A stretch of 64,000 nucleotides of DNA from positions 315,995 to 379,994 of the forward strand of contig NMRA01000081.1 of assembly GCA_002633005.1 (NCBI GenBank), read 5' to 3'. The position numbers and the translations under genes are program-made. The stretch is from Phoronis australis (lineage: Eukaryota; Phoronida; Phoronidae). Below, piece by piece: positions 46,901 through 53,843 of this stretch. The notes beneath the pieces are model-generated. The model made no database searches, had not been told where the DNA came from, and saw only the letters and a list, made by a program, of their open reading frames with translations. Position 1 is the first letter of the stretch. Every line of letters begins with the position of its first letter.

Positions 46901-49900
46901 CCGCCAAACACGGTTTACGGACAAAATGTAAATGTCAGCTGACCCAGGAAGCCGATGAGTCCGTGACCCGTGTTCGGCGGTCCGTTAACCGTGCTTCCTC
47001 GTGAATATGAGTCCGTGTCCCGTATTTGTGTGAATGGATCGTGTTTTGTGAGTCCGTTCCCGTGTTCGTGAGTCAGTGGACGGTGTTTGCAGGTCCGTGA
47101 GTCGCCGTGTTCATGCGTCCGTGACCGTGTTTATGAGTCCGTTAACCGTGTAGTTTAGGTACCTTAGAAAGGATGCAGATCGTTTTCACAAAGTCTTCTG
47201 AGTCCATACCATCTGGTATAATTCAATGCGAGCTGGACTATCGCCGTATAAAAACTAAAAGCATATTGCATAAATACAATTAACTTGCAACAATGCGCTC
47301 AGTCGGCAAAGTCAAATAAAAATCTAATTAGGTCACTCCTACGCCCTAAACTTCATTTATTAGACGTGATGGAGATGGGTGCAAATGGACCGAGGAAATT
47401 TAGAATTGACCATACAAGCTCACCACCTTATACTAGGTTTATAAACAAAACCCATAACCTTGTTTTGTTACCTAGACACAGCGCTGATTCGCCTGACCAA
47501 AATGGCCAACTTCAAAATAAGATAAAAATAAGAATGAATAACAGTACTTATGACCCCCATTCCGACTGCAGCATAATCATAGAAAATAAGAAATATTATT
47601 AACTTGGCCTTATCAAAAGATTGGACTTTCGTCGTCATTGTGATGAGAAACGGGTTGCCCCAAGGTAATAGTCCAATACCTAAACATATAATACACACAA
47701 TTTACCTTTAAAAGCTGTTTTACCTTGGCTGTTTAACCACAGTAAACCTAAAACAGTAAGAACTGCTGTATTTATGGAAAATTGTTCCGATTATCATTCT
47801 ACAGAGCCTTTACTACCAGTCTCATGATTCAGTGTGCGTCCTGTTCGCGTCCATACCTGACATCAAAAGTACCGGAGTGACTGGACGGGAATGTCTCAGA
47901 TTGCTAAATGAAGTCATCGCCGCTTTTGACCAGGTGAGCGAATAAACTCAATCATGGGAAAACATAAATTCCCTATATATATAATCCACCATTTTCAGTA
48001 AATGGCGAAGGAATATTTATAGAAATGTTTTTTAAACAGTCAGTGTTTTAGTATAGTTATTTCATTCATATTATTCATCAGTACATCAGCAAAGTTTTAG
48101 TTCGGTTTTCAATCGTTTTTGAAAATATTTTCAAAGTTTGAAGTAGCAAAGTGTGTATCAGGTTTCCCTCTTGTAGTTGGCTTTTAGTTATTGTTGATTT
48201 GCGCAAACGTTGTTACGCATGCGCAGAGGAACGAATTATTTATTTCCCCAAGGTCAATGCCTCTTGCAGGCTGTCGTGCTTCACAGTTATACTAGAAGTG
48301 AAGACATTCAAATTGTAAAATCATCCCACGGACCATGAAGTCACGTGACGCAGACGAGATCATTTTGATAATGTAACATCGGGTGATAATATGTAATATT
48401 TAGAAACACGCAATAGACTTCGGGTTATGAACTGCGTTATGCCATTGCAAACCATTACTTATTTCTCTTCGTAATTTTAGCTACTGATGACGGCAAACTT
48501 CAAACTGGTGGAGAAAATCAAAACAATCGGAAGTACTTACATGGCAGCTGTTGGTCTCAAGCCTGACAGTGTGGTATGAAATTTACTGTATTGCATACAA
48601 AACGTCGTACGACTGTTAAACAATTTGAAAACGTAAAACATAGGTTGGTAACATTGATATTCGTCAAAGGTAATTCATCAATTAGTTTTTATTGCATAAC
48701 ATTTTTTCAGAGTTCAAAAAATAACTGCAATCATGCCATTTTTCCACCTTTCAAACATCGTTTTAGTTACGTTAAACAGTTGTATTAAGCGGTGAAATGA
48801 ATGTGAATGATGTCACAAAGATGATCTGTGTCAGGTTTTATTTGAAAACTACTGTGACCTTGTGTAACCTTGCAGCGTATGGCAACTCTTCTGCAGCTTC
48901 GACTTCTCACCAAGTGTGGTCAGATAGAGTAGTCGAATGCGCATTTGTTTCTGTTACACGTTAAGGAGACTGTTTTGCAGGACAGTAACGTGGACGAAAA
49001 TGTCGTCCTTACTGTGAAATTTTGCCTTCAAATGATGGAAAAGTTGTCTCAAATTAACAAGGACAGTTTCAGCGAAAATAAACTCCGAATAGGTAAGGGG
49101 TAAATAGTCGTTGTTCTATGATGTGCTATGTTTTTAACACAAAACAACAATGTCGTCAGGATTATTTTACATTACCAGAAAAATCTGTTTGGGGATATAT
49201 CTGTCATTCTTATTTTGTCTAATTTCTCACTACCAATAATTATTAAGAAAAAATTATTTCATTTGTTAATTTGGTTTGAATTGTGGATATTTTTATAAAA
49301 ATAAATTTGGTAAAGCTTTCGTTATTTGCAGCAAGGTATGAAACAGCCTCAAAGAAAAAGAAAAATAAAAATGAATTTTTTTTGTAAATTATCTTTTGCG
49401 AAATGAATGAGGAATTACCTTAAAGTGACTACTAAAAACAACGTTCACCAACCATTTGTCTAGATATGATTGACTAAGTAATTTTCCCACAGTGTGTGCA
49501 AAAGAATTCCTGAAAATGATTAATAAATGTCTTTATACGTGACGAAGGTATCAATCATGGTCCGGTAGTGGCCGGTGTGATCGGGGCTCATAAACCTCAG
49601 TACGACATCCTAGGAGACACGGTCAACGTGGCTAGCCGTATGGAAAGCCATGGCGTGGCTGGGCGAATACAGGTGAGTTCATTCAAAAGTAACCTAAAAT
49701 TGTTTTCACTTTCCATAATCTCAAGTAGCACCAAAGAAATGAAGGTTCTCCCCGTAGAACTGCTTGTATTCAGGTTTCCCAGTATGCTAGCGCCTGAACT
49801 AGAGTATATTATTAATAGCATCCACGTAGTCACGTGGTACCCTTAGCCCACGAATGCCTCCCTTGCTCTTTTCTCTCAAGCCTAAATTTATTAAAGTGTT

Positions 49901-50382
49901 TAAAAGAGAAACATTTCTTCTTTACCACTATTCAGTAAATATTTAATCGGACATTGCTCGAAATGTATCAAGACTGGTACATTTTTGTTTTTTTCAACTT
50001 GGGAATCGAACCTACGGTATCTTCAAGACCGTACCTGTGACTAGTTTGAAAAGTTGACTCCTGTTACTTAGTTGAATACCATACCGTTCAATCGAGCGTT
50101 ACAAAGATTTGAGGTGTCATTACCTACCTGCCGCATAGTTATGTCTTTCATTTGTAGGTACGTCGTGAAACCATGGAGATTTTAGAAAGGAATGGATTCC
50201 CTTGTGAATATCGCGACCGAATCAACATAAAGGGAAAGGAAGGTTTGCTGGACGTTTACATGGTCAAGGAGCGCGCTAGTCTGCGCCGTCTCGACTCCCA
50301 CGCAAGTTCTGTGGAGATCACATTGTCACCTGCACTGTCAAGATCGACCACATTCTTACACGACAGTGCCCATCATATGTGA
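19790..50382 (+). CDS. ADCY: Transmembrane adenylyl cyclase (class III), 24 visible exons
   Basis: This enzyme makes cAMP from ATP at the plasma membrane, normally under G-protein control. The exons encode two six-helix membrane blocks and two catalytic domains (C1 and C2), about 1,060 residues, close to family length. C1 has both metal-binding aspartates (LFADIVQFT and ILGDCYYC) and the MRIGIHTG element. C2 has the ATP-binding lysine ([13 protein letters not shown]), the QYDI aspartate and the NVASRM asparagine and arginine, so the enzyme should be active. Every intron phase fits except the junction beside the assembly gap. The N-terminus lies outside the recognised exons. An IL-17-like gene is nested antisense in intron 5. 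Subtype (for example 2/4/7 or 5/6) cannot be fixed by eye. Confidence 0.93.
20110..20287 (+). CDS. Adenylyl cyclase exon 2: TM2-TM3
   Basis: The acceptor TTTCCAG and donor ACAG|GTGGCT bound 178 bases, phase 0 to 1. Two hydrophobic stretches ([19 protein letters not shown] and [16 protein letters not shown]) flank a basic turn. Confidence 0.88.
21174..21376 (+). CDS. Adenylyl cyclase exon 3: TM4-TM5
   Basis: 203 bases, phase 1 to 0, donor ATAAG|GTAAGA. It encodes [20 protein letters not shown], matching the cyclase segment around TM4, then another helix ([20 protein letters not shown]). Confidence 0.9.
23470..24330 (-). repeat. Interspersed repeat family R1, copy 2 (inverted)
   Basis: The reverse complement matches 6869-7620 over its length, with shared landmarks at both ends. 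It is interrupted by the foldback element at 24046-24128, which copy 1 lacks, so that insertion came after the two copies separated. Confidence 0.7.
24046..24128. mobile_element. 83-bp foldback element, hAT-like, with 8-bp target duplication
   Basis: Perfect 34-base inverted arms (24046-24079 and 24095-24128, starting CACAGGCGCTTGGG) surround a 15-base AT-rich loop. The element is flanked on both sides by the same 8 bases, GTACAATG (24038-24045 and 24129-24136). An 8-base target duplication and a CA-G terminal motif are typical of hAT transposons. It has no coding capacity and would have to be moved by a transposase made elsewhere. Each arm contains TGACGTCA. Confidence 0.85.
24963..25100. 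repeat. GTTCAG-ended MITE, copy B
   Basis: Ends GTTCAGTAAGGCTAGGAC and GCGCTACTGAAC are inverted. The interior reads opposite to copy A (ATCTAGCCAAGGTCACGTAA and GCGAAGTCTTG). Confidence 0.75.
25483..25632 (+). CDS. Adenylyl cyclase exon 4: TM6 and juxtamembrane region
   Basis: 50 codons, phase 0. A last helix of the first block is followed by [20 protein letters not shown]. The LDTRR-x-IE motif is diagnostic of adenylyl cyclases just before the C1 domain. Confidence 0.93.
26879..26962. repeat. GTTCAG-ended MITE, copy C (partial)
   Basis: Only one end is kept: GCGAAGTCTTGCTTC followed by CGAGGTCCTAGCGTTACTGA. The other inverted end is missing. Confidence 0.7.
28029..28178. repeat. GTTCAG-ended MITE, copy D (most complete)
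   Basis: 150 bases with ends GTTCAGTAACGCTAGGACC and GGTCCCAGCGTTACTGAAC, which are inverted complements apart from one base. Flanks CCTCCC and GCGCGCC extend the symmetry loosely. Confidence 0.8.
28977..29119 (+). CDS. Adenylyl cyclase exon 5: start of C1a region
   Basis: 143 bases, phase 0 to 2, donor [31 protein letters not shown] corresponds to the conserved ESLLxSILPxxVAxEM helix ahead of C1. Confidence 0.9.
29360..29530. repeat. Dispersed repeat shared with 15225-15400
   Basis: Both copies carry GCTGATGGTTTC, TTCTTGTTGGTAA, GGAAATAG and AACAxCGCGAAATG in the same order and strand. A fragment with AAAAGGCCTAACTCATTTTA and AGGCGAAATACAT lies at 51475-51525. Class unknown. Confidence 0.55.
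30550..31182 (-). CDS. IL-17-like secreted cytokine, main exon
   Basis: With the 3-codon exon at 31475-31483 this gives a 213-residue protein. A hydrophobic stretch ([16 protein letters not shown]) acts as a signal peptide. The C-terminal half has the IL-17 family pattern: [17 protein letters not shown], then [12 protein letters not shown], then [10 protein letters not shown] and [11 protein letters not shown]. The CPW start, the Pro-x-x-x-x-x-Glu-Ala bridge, the V-L-V-R-x-G-x-C strand and the closing V-x-G-x-x-C strand match IL-17. Known IL-17s have a cysteine-knot fold and signal through IL-17 receptors to NF-kappaB. One of the usual C-x-C terminal cysteines is Phe here, and an extra Cys-Cys pair is present. 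The exon starts at TTTTTTTCAG and ends in TAA. It lies antisense in adenylyl cyclase intron 5. Confidence 0.8.
   Translation of the reverse strand, partial: FTTPAMFLVLLSVMTPTMVLSTKICKMPSETELRSRLIMESASSVHDSFLTLSNHFPAIQGITKDIQSMSMKKTCPHVHAVNKNLPLNDRSTCPWYYAINSNSSRFPAKIVEAKIRCGDNCLKVIGSTPRGDNRVAPMSRHCCNEIRFPTRVLVRTGRCMPGSGEYEFTVSHESFVVGFTCDMGVLVLPGVPKRQQSNTTSDPSIFASLV
31475..31483 (-). CDS. IL-17-like cytokine, start-codon exon
   Basis: The sequence AAAAAATGGAAAAC|GTAAGT gives ATG GAA AAC and a near-consensus donor. It splices in phase 0 to the exon at 31182 (TTT ACC ACG CCG GCG ATG). The start sits about 60 bases below a suitably placed TATA box. Translation from the second ATG (31167) would also keep the signal peptide. 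Confidence 0.65.
31570..31579 (-). promoter_or_regulatory. TATA box of the IL-17-like gene
   Basis: The minus strand reads TATATAAAAG, a consensus TATA element. A start about 30 bases downstream (near 31540) would leave a 5' leader of about 60 bases before the ATG at 31483. Confidence 0.6.
31653..31662. promoter_or_regulatory. Candidate NF-kappaB site upstream of the IL-17-like gene
   Basis: GGGGCTCCCC fits the GGGRNNYYCC kappaB consensus and is palindromic apart from its centre. It lies about 75 bases upstream of the TATA box. One short match can arise by chance. Confidence 0.35.
32376..32510 (+). CDS. Adenylyl cyclase exon 6: entry to C1 catalytic domain
   Basis: 135 bases, phase 2 to 2. 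It ends [13 protein letters not shown], corresponding to the conserved YxxRHDNVS strand that leads into the first catalytic aspartate. Confidence 0.9.
33672..33783 (+). CDS. Adenylyl cyclase exon 7: C1 metal-binding aspartate
   Basis: 112 bases, phase 2 to 0. [18 protein letters not shown] carries the first metal-binding Asp, then [16 protein letters not shown], all classic C1. Confidence 0.96.
34348..34475 (+). CDS. Adenylyl cyclase exon 8: ILGDCYYC motif
   Basis: 128 bases, phase 0 to 2. [17 protein letters not shown] contains the second metal-binding Asp, followed by [14 protein letters not shown]. Confidence 0.97.
36205..36366 (+). CDS. Adenylyl cyclase exon 9: C1 dimer-interface region
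   Basis: 162 bases, phase 2 to 2. [19 protein letters not shown] and [19 protein letters not shown] match C1 (usual DVWSNDVTLANHMEA). Confidence 0.97.
36910..37456 (+). mobile_element. THAP-domain transposon relic, copy 1 (in cyclase intron 9)
   Basis: Inverted ends GGGCCGTCCCGGATTA (left, about 36911) and its complement TAATCCGGGACGGCCC (right, ends about 37455) bound about 545 bases. Inside, [13 protein letters not shown] and, after a frame break, [18 protein letters not shown] match the Cys-x-Cys start and the Trp-containing helix of a THAP zinc finger. THAP fingers are the DNA-binding domain of P-element-type transposases. The frame is interrupted, so this copy is not active. Confidence 0.55.
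37609..37729 (+). CDS. Adenylyl cyclase exon 10: end of C1a
   Basis: 121 bases, phase 2 to 0. [17 protein letters not shown] and IKTYFIVPK match the C1 end (RIHITxxTLxxL, then IxTYLI). Confidence 0.95.
37790..38488. mobile_element. Inverted-repeat element in cyclase intron 10
   Basis: Arms of about 75 bases (37790-37866 and 38414-38488) are imperfect inverted copies sharing AAAGTTG, TTGTTCCTT, TGAGAAGTGATTTT and GGTCTTG. Related pieces lie at 38240-38300, at 41790-41960 (intron 14) and at 27390-27620 (intron 4). No transposase is visible. Confidence 0.55.
38722..38853 (+). CDS. Adenylyl cyclase exon 11: C1b, with GC splice donor
   Basis: 44 codons, phase 0. The exon ends ACACAG|GCAAGT, a non-canonical GC donor with otherwise perfect consensus. 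The next exon begins in phase 0, so this donor keeps the frame, while the only nearby GT would not. Sequence [20 protein letters not shown] is C1b-like and basic. Confidence 0.85.
39977..40059 (+). CDS. Adenylyl cyclase exon 12: C1b
   Basis: 83 bases, phase 0 to 2, acceptor GTGTTTAG, donor CCAGG|GTAAGA. It encodes polar sequence ([20 protein letters not shown]), typical of the variable C1b region. Confidence 0.85.
40455..40631 (+). CDS. Adenylyl cyclase exon 13: end of C1b and TM7
   Basis: 177 bases, phase 2 to 2. [20 protein letters not shown] leads into a hydrophobic helix ([15 protein letters not shown]), the first of the second membrane block. Confidence 0.9.
41052..41127 (+). CDS. Adenylyl cyclase exon 14: TM8
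   Basis: 76 bases, phase 2 to 0. [19 protein letters not shown] is a single membrane helix. Confidence 0.88.
42625..42690 (-). repeat. tRNA-derived SINE in cyclase intron 14
   Basis: On the minus strand GGCTCAGTGGCTAGAGCG is a clear A box and GGGTTCGAGTCCC a perfect B box about 33 bases later. The 3' side continues CATTCATTGGGTCACGTG rather than a tRNA acceptor strand. An anticodon-arm-like segment exists, but I judge it a SINE head rather than a tRNA gene. Confidence 0.6.
42920..43048 (+). CDS. Adenylyl cyclase exon 15: TM9
   Basis: 43 codons, phase 0. A basic segment ([18 protein letters not shown]) precedes a helix ([19 protein letters not shown]). Confidence 0.88.
43676..43795 (+). CDS. 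Adenylyl cyclase exon 16: extracellular loop TM9-TM10
   Basis: 40 codons, phase 0. Two N-glycosylation sequons (NVS, NVS) lie in a polar loop, as expected for the glycosylated outer loop of the second block. It ends GVCVFSV|GTAAGA. Confidence 0.85.
44679..44738 (+). CDS. Adenylyl cyclase exon 17: probable TM10, 3' end uncertain
   Basis: It follows exon 16 in phase 0 and encodes [16 protein letters not shown]. The donor used here (GCG|GTAGTT) is the best of several weak GTs; all in-frame options leave phase 0. Exon 18 needs phase 2, so an exon must be missing between them. Confidence 0.5.
45301..45328. repeat. CT microsatellite running into the gap
   Basis: Fourteen CT units end exactly where the unknown bases begin, so the repeat probably caused the assembly break. 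Confidence 0.95.
45329..45617. other. Assembly gap (289 N)
   Basis: No sequence is known here. It falls between cyclase exons 17 and 18, where the exon for TM11 is expected. Confidence 1.
45867..45985. repeat. Repeat family R1 fragment with poly-C run
   Basis: TTTTGTCTCGTTTTCTAC, then TTTTTGCCCACTTTGCCAAA, matches the reverse complement of about 23690-23750. A run of C follows. Confidence 0.6.
46388..46472 (+). CDS. Adenylyl cyclase exon 18: TM12
   Basis: 85 bases, phase 2 to 0, acceptor [30 protein letters not shown] is the last helix and the start of the HxRQ-like linker to C2. Its 5' partner exon is not seen. Confidence 0.82.
46689..46844 (+). CDS. Adenylyl cyclase exon 19: linker and start of C2
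   Basis: 52 codons, phase 0. [19 protein letters not shown], then [16 protein letters not shown], is the hallmark C2 entry. Confidence 0.97.
46933..47158. repeat. Minisatellite-like GTCCGT repeat in cyclase intron 19
   Basis: About eight to ten imperfect units of 20-26 bases share GAGTCCGTxxCCGTGTT. Unit length and spacing drift. The first unit has a weak likeness to a hammerhead core but lacks GAAA, so I do not call a ribozyme. Confidence 0.7.
47805..47933 (+). CDS. Adenylyl cyclase exon 20: C2 first strands
   Basis: 43 codons, phase 0. [18 protein letters not shown] and [15 protein letters not shown] match C2. The loop between them (KSTGVTGR) is shorter than the usual FxxFYxE-containing loop. 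Confidence 0.96.
48481..48573 (+). CDS. Adenylyl cyclase exon 21: ATP-binding lysine
   Basis: 31 codons, phase 0. [18 protein letters not shown] contains the adenine-contacting Lys of C2. Confidence 0.97.
48981..49092 (+). CDS. Adenylyl cyclase exon 22: C2 central helix
   Basis: 112 bases, phase 0 to 1, donor [29 protein letters not shown], then ENKLRIG, matches the C2 helix and the following strand. Confidence 0.93.
49548..49672 (+). CDS. Adenylyl cyclase exon 23: C2 active-site strands
   Basis: 125 bases, phase 1 to 0. [20 protein letters not shown] and [10 protein letters not shown] carry the catalytic Asp, Asn and Arg. The usual WGN before TVNVASRM is LGD, and MDS is MES, as in guanylyl cyclases. 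The acceptor (ACGTGACGAAG) has a poor pyrimidine tract, but phase and homology support it. Confidence 0.96.
50158..50382 (+). CDS. Adenylyl cyclase exon 24: end of C2 and C-terminus
   Basis: 74 codons and TGA, acceptor [24 protein letters not shown] is the conserved xVKGKGxxxTYxL end of C2. A short Ser/Thr-rich tail follows. Confidence 0.93.
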   Translation, partial: VRRETMEILERNGFPCEYRDRINIKGKEGLLDVYMVKERASLRRLDSHASSVEITLSPALSRSTTFLHDSAHHM

Positions 50383-51015
50383 GACAAAACGTTAGTTTGT
50401 CTTAATTTACGATTTGATTGGTCTTTGATGTATACGTTTTGAATCATTGTTGTTTCCCTAGTTCACTGTTACAACGTCACGTGACATCAAAGCAAACTGA
50501 AAACATGTGAGGAACACAAAATGTCCTCGAATTTTTTTCGGGCATGTCACGATTGAGACGATCAGACTGGTAACGCAAGATCACGTGAGTCTTCAGGAAA
50601 TGTCTTACAAGCAAAGACCGTGATCACATTCGCTTTTCTTGCGGGTTTATTGCGTCCATGGAATGCAACGTGGGTGTGATTTCGTTTGCCTTTCTCTTTC
50701 TAACGTAATGACTCTAAACTCCACGTTTTGCCAAAAGTAGATATATGTATAACTTAAGAGAAACTTAAGGAACCAAACCGATTAAGATCAGACACGTTGT
50801 AAAGGCTAGAATTTTCCATGTATACACACTTGTTTGCTTTCCATGCTTAAGATGTTGTTGAAGTAGTATGTAGCCAGTTGTATTTAATTATTCATTGTTA
50901 CTCTCGATGGCCAGTGGTTGGCTACAATAGGAATCGTCAATGTATTGTCAAAGTTCAGTGATTCTAAGAAACATTTGTTGCTGATTATTGAAGTTTGTTA
51001 ATTGCAACTGGATAA

Positions 51016-51021
51016 ATTAAA
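51016..51021 (+). terminator. Candidate poly(A) signal of adenylyl cyclase
   Basis: ATTAAA about 630 bases after the stop codon. AATAAA near 51478 is an alternative. Confidence 0.35.
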
Positions 51022-51742
51022 GCCACACACACAACGACAGCGTTTTTTAATCCGACGACTTAATGTATTGATTACCTATGTGACATTAGTCTTCAGCATT
51101 GGCTATTTTTATCTTTTTTAAACATTTATTACCAAATCTAGTAGGAATAACAAATATTACGAATACAATTGTTGAGGTTAACCGATACATTCACTTAGAA
51201 AAAGTACATGTATACGTAACCGAGGTCTCGTTATACAACAGTCTGGGCAGTGATTACTCCAATTGCAGGCTTTCCTCTATCATCAAATTGTTTGTTTTGC
51301 GTTTTTAAAGTAATTACACTTCTCTTCATGGTTCTAATTGAACAGTCCTTCTTAAAAAAGGGATGGACGAGAAGAGGAAAGTCTTTTTCAGTTTATATGA
51401 TACCTTGCAACACAAACAGTAAGATAATTTGAAAATTTGCTCCTGTCAAAAAACACAAAACAGATAGATTTTATAAGAATAAAAGGCCTAACTCATTTTA
51501 GTCAGCTAAACGAGGCGAAATACATCTTTAGTATATAACTTCCTTAAAAGCTTTTAACATTTCTTTCGGTGATTCAAGAAGCTGACGAAGAAGGCAACCC
51601 CTTTCACCATGATCCCGATTTTACAAATATGAACCAATGACGAAGTTGATATCAAGTCGATGCTCTTATGAGATTGGCATGTTATTACCTGCTTTGATTA
51701 AACAGTCAGAACGAAAATTGATATTTCATGGCTAGAGCAGGA

Positions 51743-51986
51743 GCCCGTTCCAAGAAACTGACTTAAGTTTATTTTTGACTTAAGTCCAAGATTTGTCTTA
51801 ACTTCCAAACTTTGAAACTTCCACATCTGGTAAATTCATCAAACTTAAGACAAAACTTACGTCAAACACTTAAATCAAGCTTAAGATCTCTTTCTTAAAA
51901 CGATTTTGAGACAAATTGAACTTTTAATTTAAAATTTAGTAAAATTTAAGAATTGTCTTAGCTAAGTCAGTTTTGTTGGAACGGGC
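51743..51986. repeat. MITE with GCCCGTTCCAA ends
   Basis: The inverted ends GCCCGTTCCAAGAAACTGAC and its near-complement (GTCAGTTTTGTTGGAACGGGC) bound about 244 AT-rich bases that also contain internal CTTAAG palindromes. Confidence 0.75.
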
Positions 51987-53488
51987 CCCAGGTCTACATC
52001 TCCTCATAACGGAAGTTATTGTACTGCCTTTTAGCCAATAAGAAGTATCAGTGGTCGTGTAATGAAAATGGTTTCAAGGAGACATGACCTTTAAACTCAA
52101 ACGACTGATGGTGCCGTCGTGGTTAGTACAAATAAATAGCCATATATAAGAATGTTAAACAAAACATTTTATTGTACATTGCAAAATGCCAAAATGTATG
52201 ATAATATAACACATCACCAAACACAAAAACAGAGCAATAAGGCCTATCAGAGTAATTAAAAACTACGTTCTATTAAAGAGTACTGGCCAACAAGCAACCT
52301 GAGGCACGTAATTAACGCGAGCGGTGCTGCCAAGTGCATTGATAAGATTGGAATAAACAAGCTTAAACAAACTAAAATGACATTTTAAAAAGCATTTAAA
52401 ATATTCGAAGAGAACGGGAAATCACCAATTAATATAGCTGAGGTTAATTTAGAAATAAATAAATACACATCTGTAAAATCCATAAATGTACACACTTGCT
52501 AAATCCCCAGCACACTAGCTGATTTGTGAAGTCGGTAGACAAGATATTTTGAAGCTGATTAAATATGAGTCAAAACATAACAGGACATACTACATTTACA
52601 GTTTTCGCGACTAACGCGTATGCCTAGAGAGCTGTCGAGTTTTGCATGGCATTTATCTACGTCATGGCGATGTCATTTGCCGTTCTTATTATCCAAAATA
52701 TTTACCTATCACGACAAATTGTCGTAGCTTGCAGCACATTAGCGGACAAGACGTCAAAATGTCTTTCGATCTAGCACGAGGATAATGTCGCCGACATGAC
52801 CGATACTGTCGCCAACAAATCGGCAGTAGCAGCTCACAGGCCGGTAAGTTTTTCACGTGCTTTGTCATAAGTGTTCTGCAGGCTTAAGGTCACGCTTTTA
52901 ATTACAATGCAGCTATACCATAATTTAGTAATGACGTTCCAGTTAATATCAAGAAGTAATGCCGTTCGCGTGGGCAATGTCTTCCATTTCTACGGTGGAT
53001 TATACTGGGGAAAGAAAAGGTATAATGTCACATAAATATGAGCTCAATTGTGAGTTCGATAGATGCAAAAATCTTGCGAAATGGCAAGATTACGTACGAT
53101 CACATTAAAAATTACGCGAGTTAAAGGCGAATGTTTCTTTTCGGTCATCTGCACGCATTTACAGAAACTAGGTTATTTCTTGAGTATACTCAGGAGCTTA
53201 CCAGCGAACTCTGGCGAATGGCGGCCACTGAAGTGACTGGTCGGTGAAGGTAGATTGTTCAATCATAGCATAGAAAGCATTGTTCTGCTTCCGTTTGACC
53301 AAAAATGCCTCAAAAAGCAACTTTTATCTTTAAAACAACATTTCTTGGTTGAACAAGGTTGGTTGGTAGTTCTCAGTGATACGACAAAAAGTTATTAAAA
53401 TCCCAAACGCAGGGTAATTAAAGACACCTTATGTGTATTCTGTCACATTTTTCTCAGTGTCACACTAAAAATTTCAATCTTTTTTACT

Positions 53489-53494
53489 TTTATT
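53489..53494 (-). terminator. Candidate poly(A) signal of the Ig-domain gene
   Basis: AATAAA on the minus strand, about 270 bases after the stop codon. Confidence 0.5.
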
Positions 53495-53763
53495 ATTCGC
53501 AGTTGTAAGTAACGGCTCCTCGAACTGTGAGAACAAGTTTCAAAAATAAATGAAGTTTTTTTCACACTGTTTGAAAAGAAAGCAATTCAACATATTTGAA
53601 CAACAAAGACAATTTCTATTCAATGAGATTTGGAAAAAAAACAATATGCCGTATATATTTGCATATGGCGCTATCCTATTTTTCGCTTCTTCTAATAACT
53701 TATTGCAGTGAAGAGAACACGTGATAGTTTGTTTCTTCATACCTGGAATACATGCGAACTTCC

Positions 53764-53843
53764 TCAAATAAAAGCCAACAAGAGAGCTGCGATTAAATTC
53801 AACCACGAAACAACGACAACGCTAGCCGCAGACCTTGGTTTGC
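53764..53843 (-). CDS. Ig protein last exon: GPI-anchor signal
   Basis: The acceptor TTGATTTCAG opens 25 codons and TGA. RSAASVVVVSWLNLIAALLL and AFI end the protein with no cytoplasmic tail. Small residues (Ser-Ala-Ala-Ser) upstream of the hydrophobic run fit a GPI attachment site. A short TM anchor is the alternative. Confidence 0.8.

Larger units (their letters stand above)
47934..50157 (+). other. Adenylyl cyclase introns 20 to 23
   Basis: Apart from exons 21 to 23 I see AT-rich DNA. At 49997-50058 the minus strand has a GGTTCGATTCCC B-box-like motif without a clear A box. Confidence 0.45.
50383..53488. other. Adenylyl cyclase 3' UTR and convergent intergenic region
   Basis: The cyclase 3' UTR probably ends after the ATTAAA at 51016 or the AATAAA near 51478. 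The rest contains a MITE (51743-51986) and a repeat piece (53217-53310). No coding exon recognised. Confidence 0.5.

Noticed and set aside
46944-46975. CCGATGAGTCCGTGA resembling a hammerhead ribozyme core
   Set aside because: No GAAA box or pairing stems in the right places; it is one unit of the minisatellite.
49997-50058. B-box-like GGTTCGATTCCC on the minus strand as a tRNA gene
   Set aside because: No matching A box or acceptor stem.
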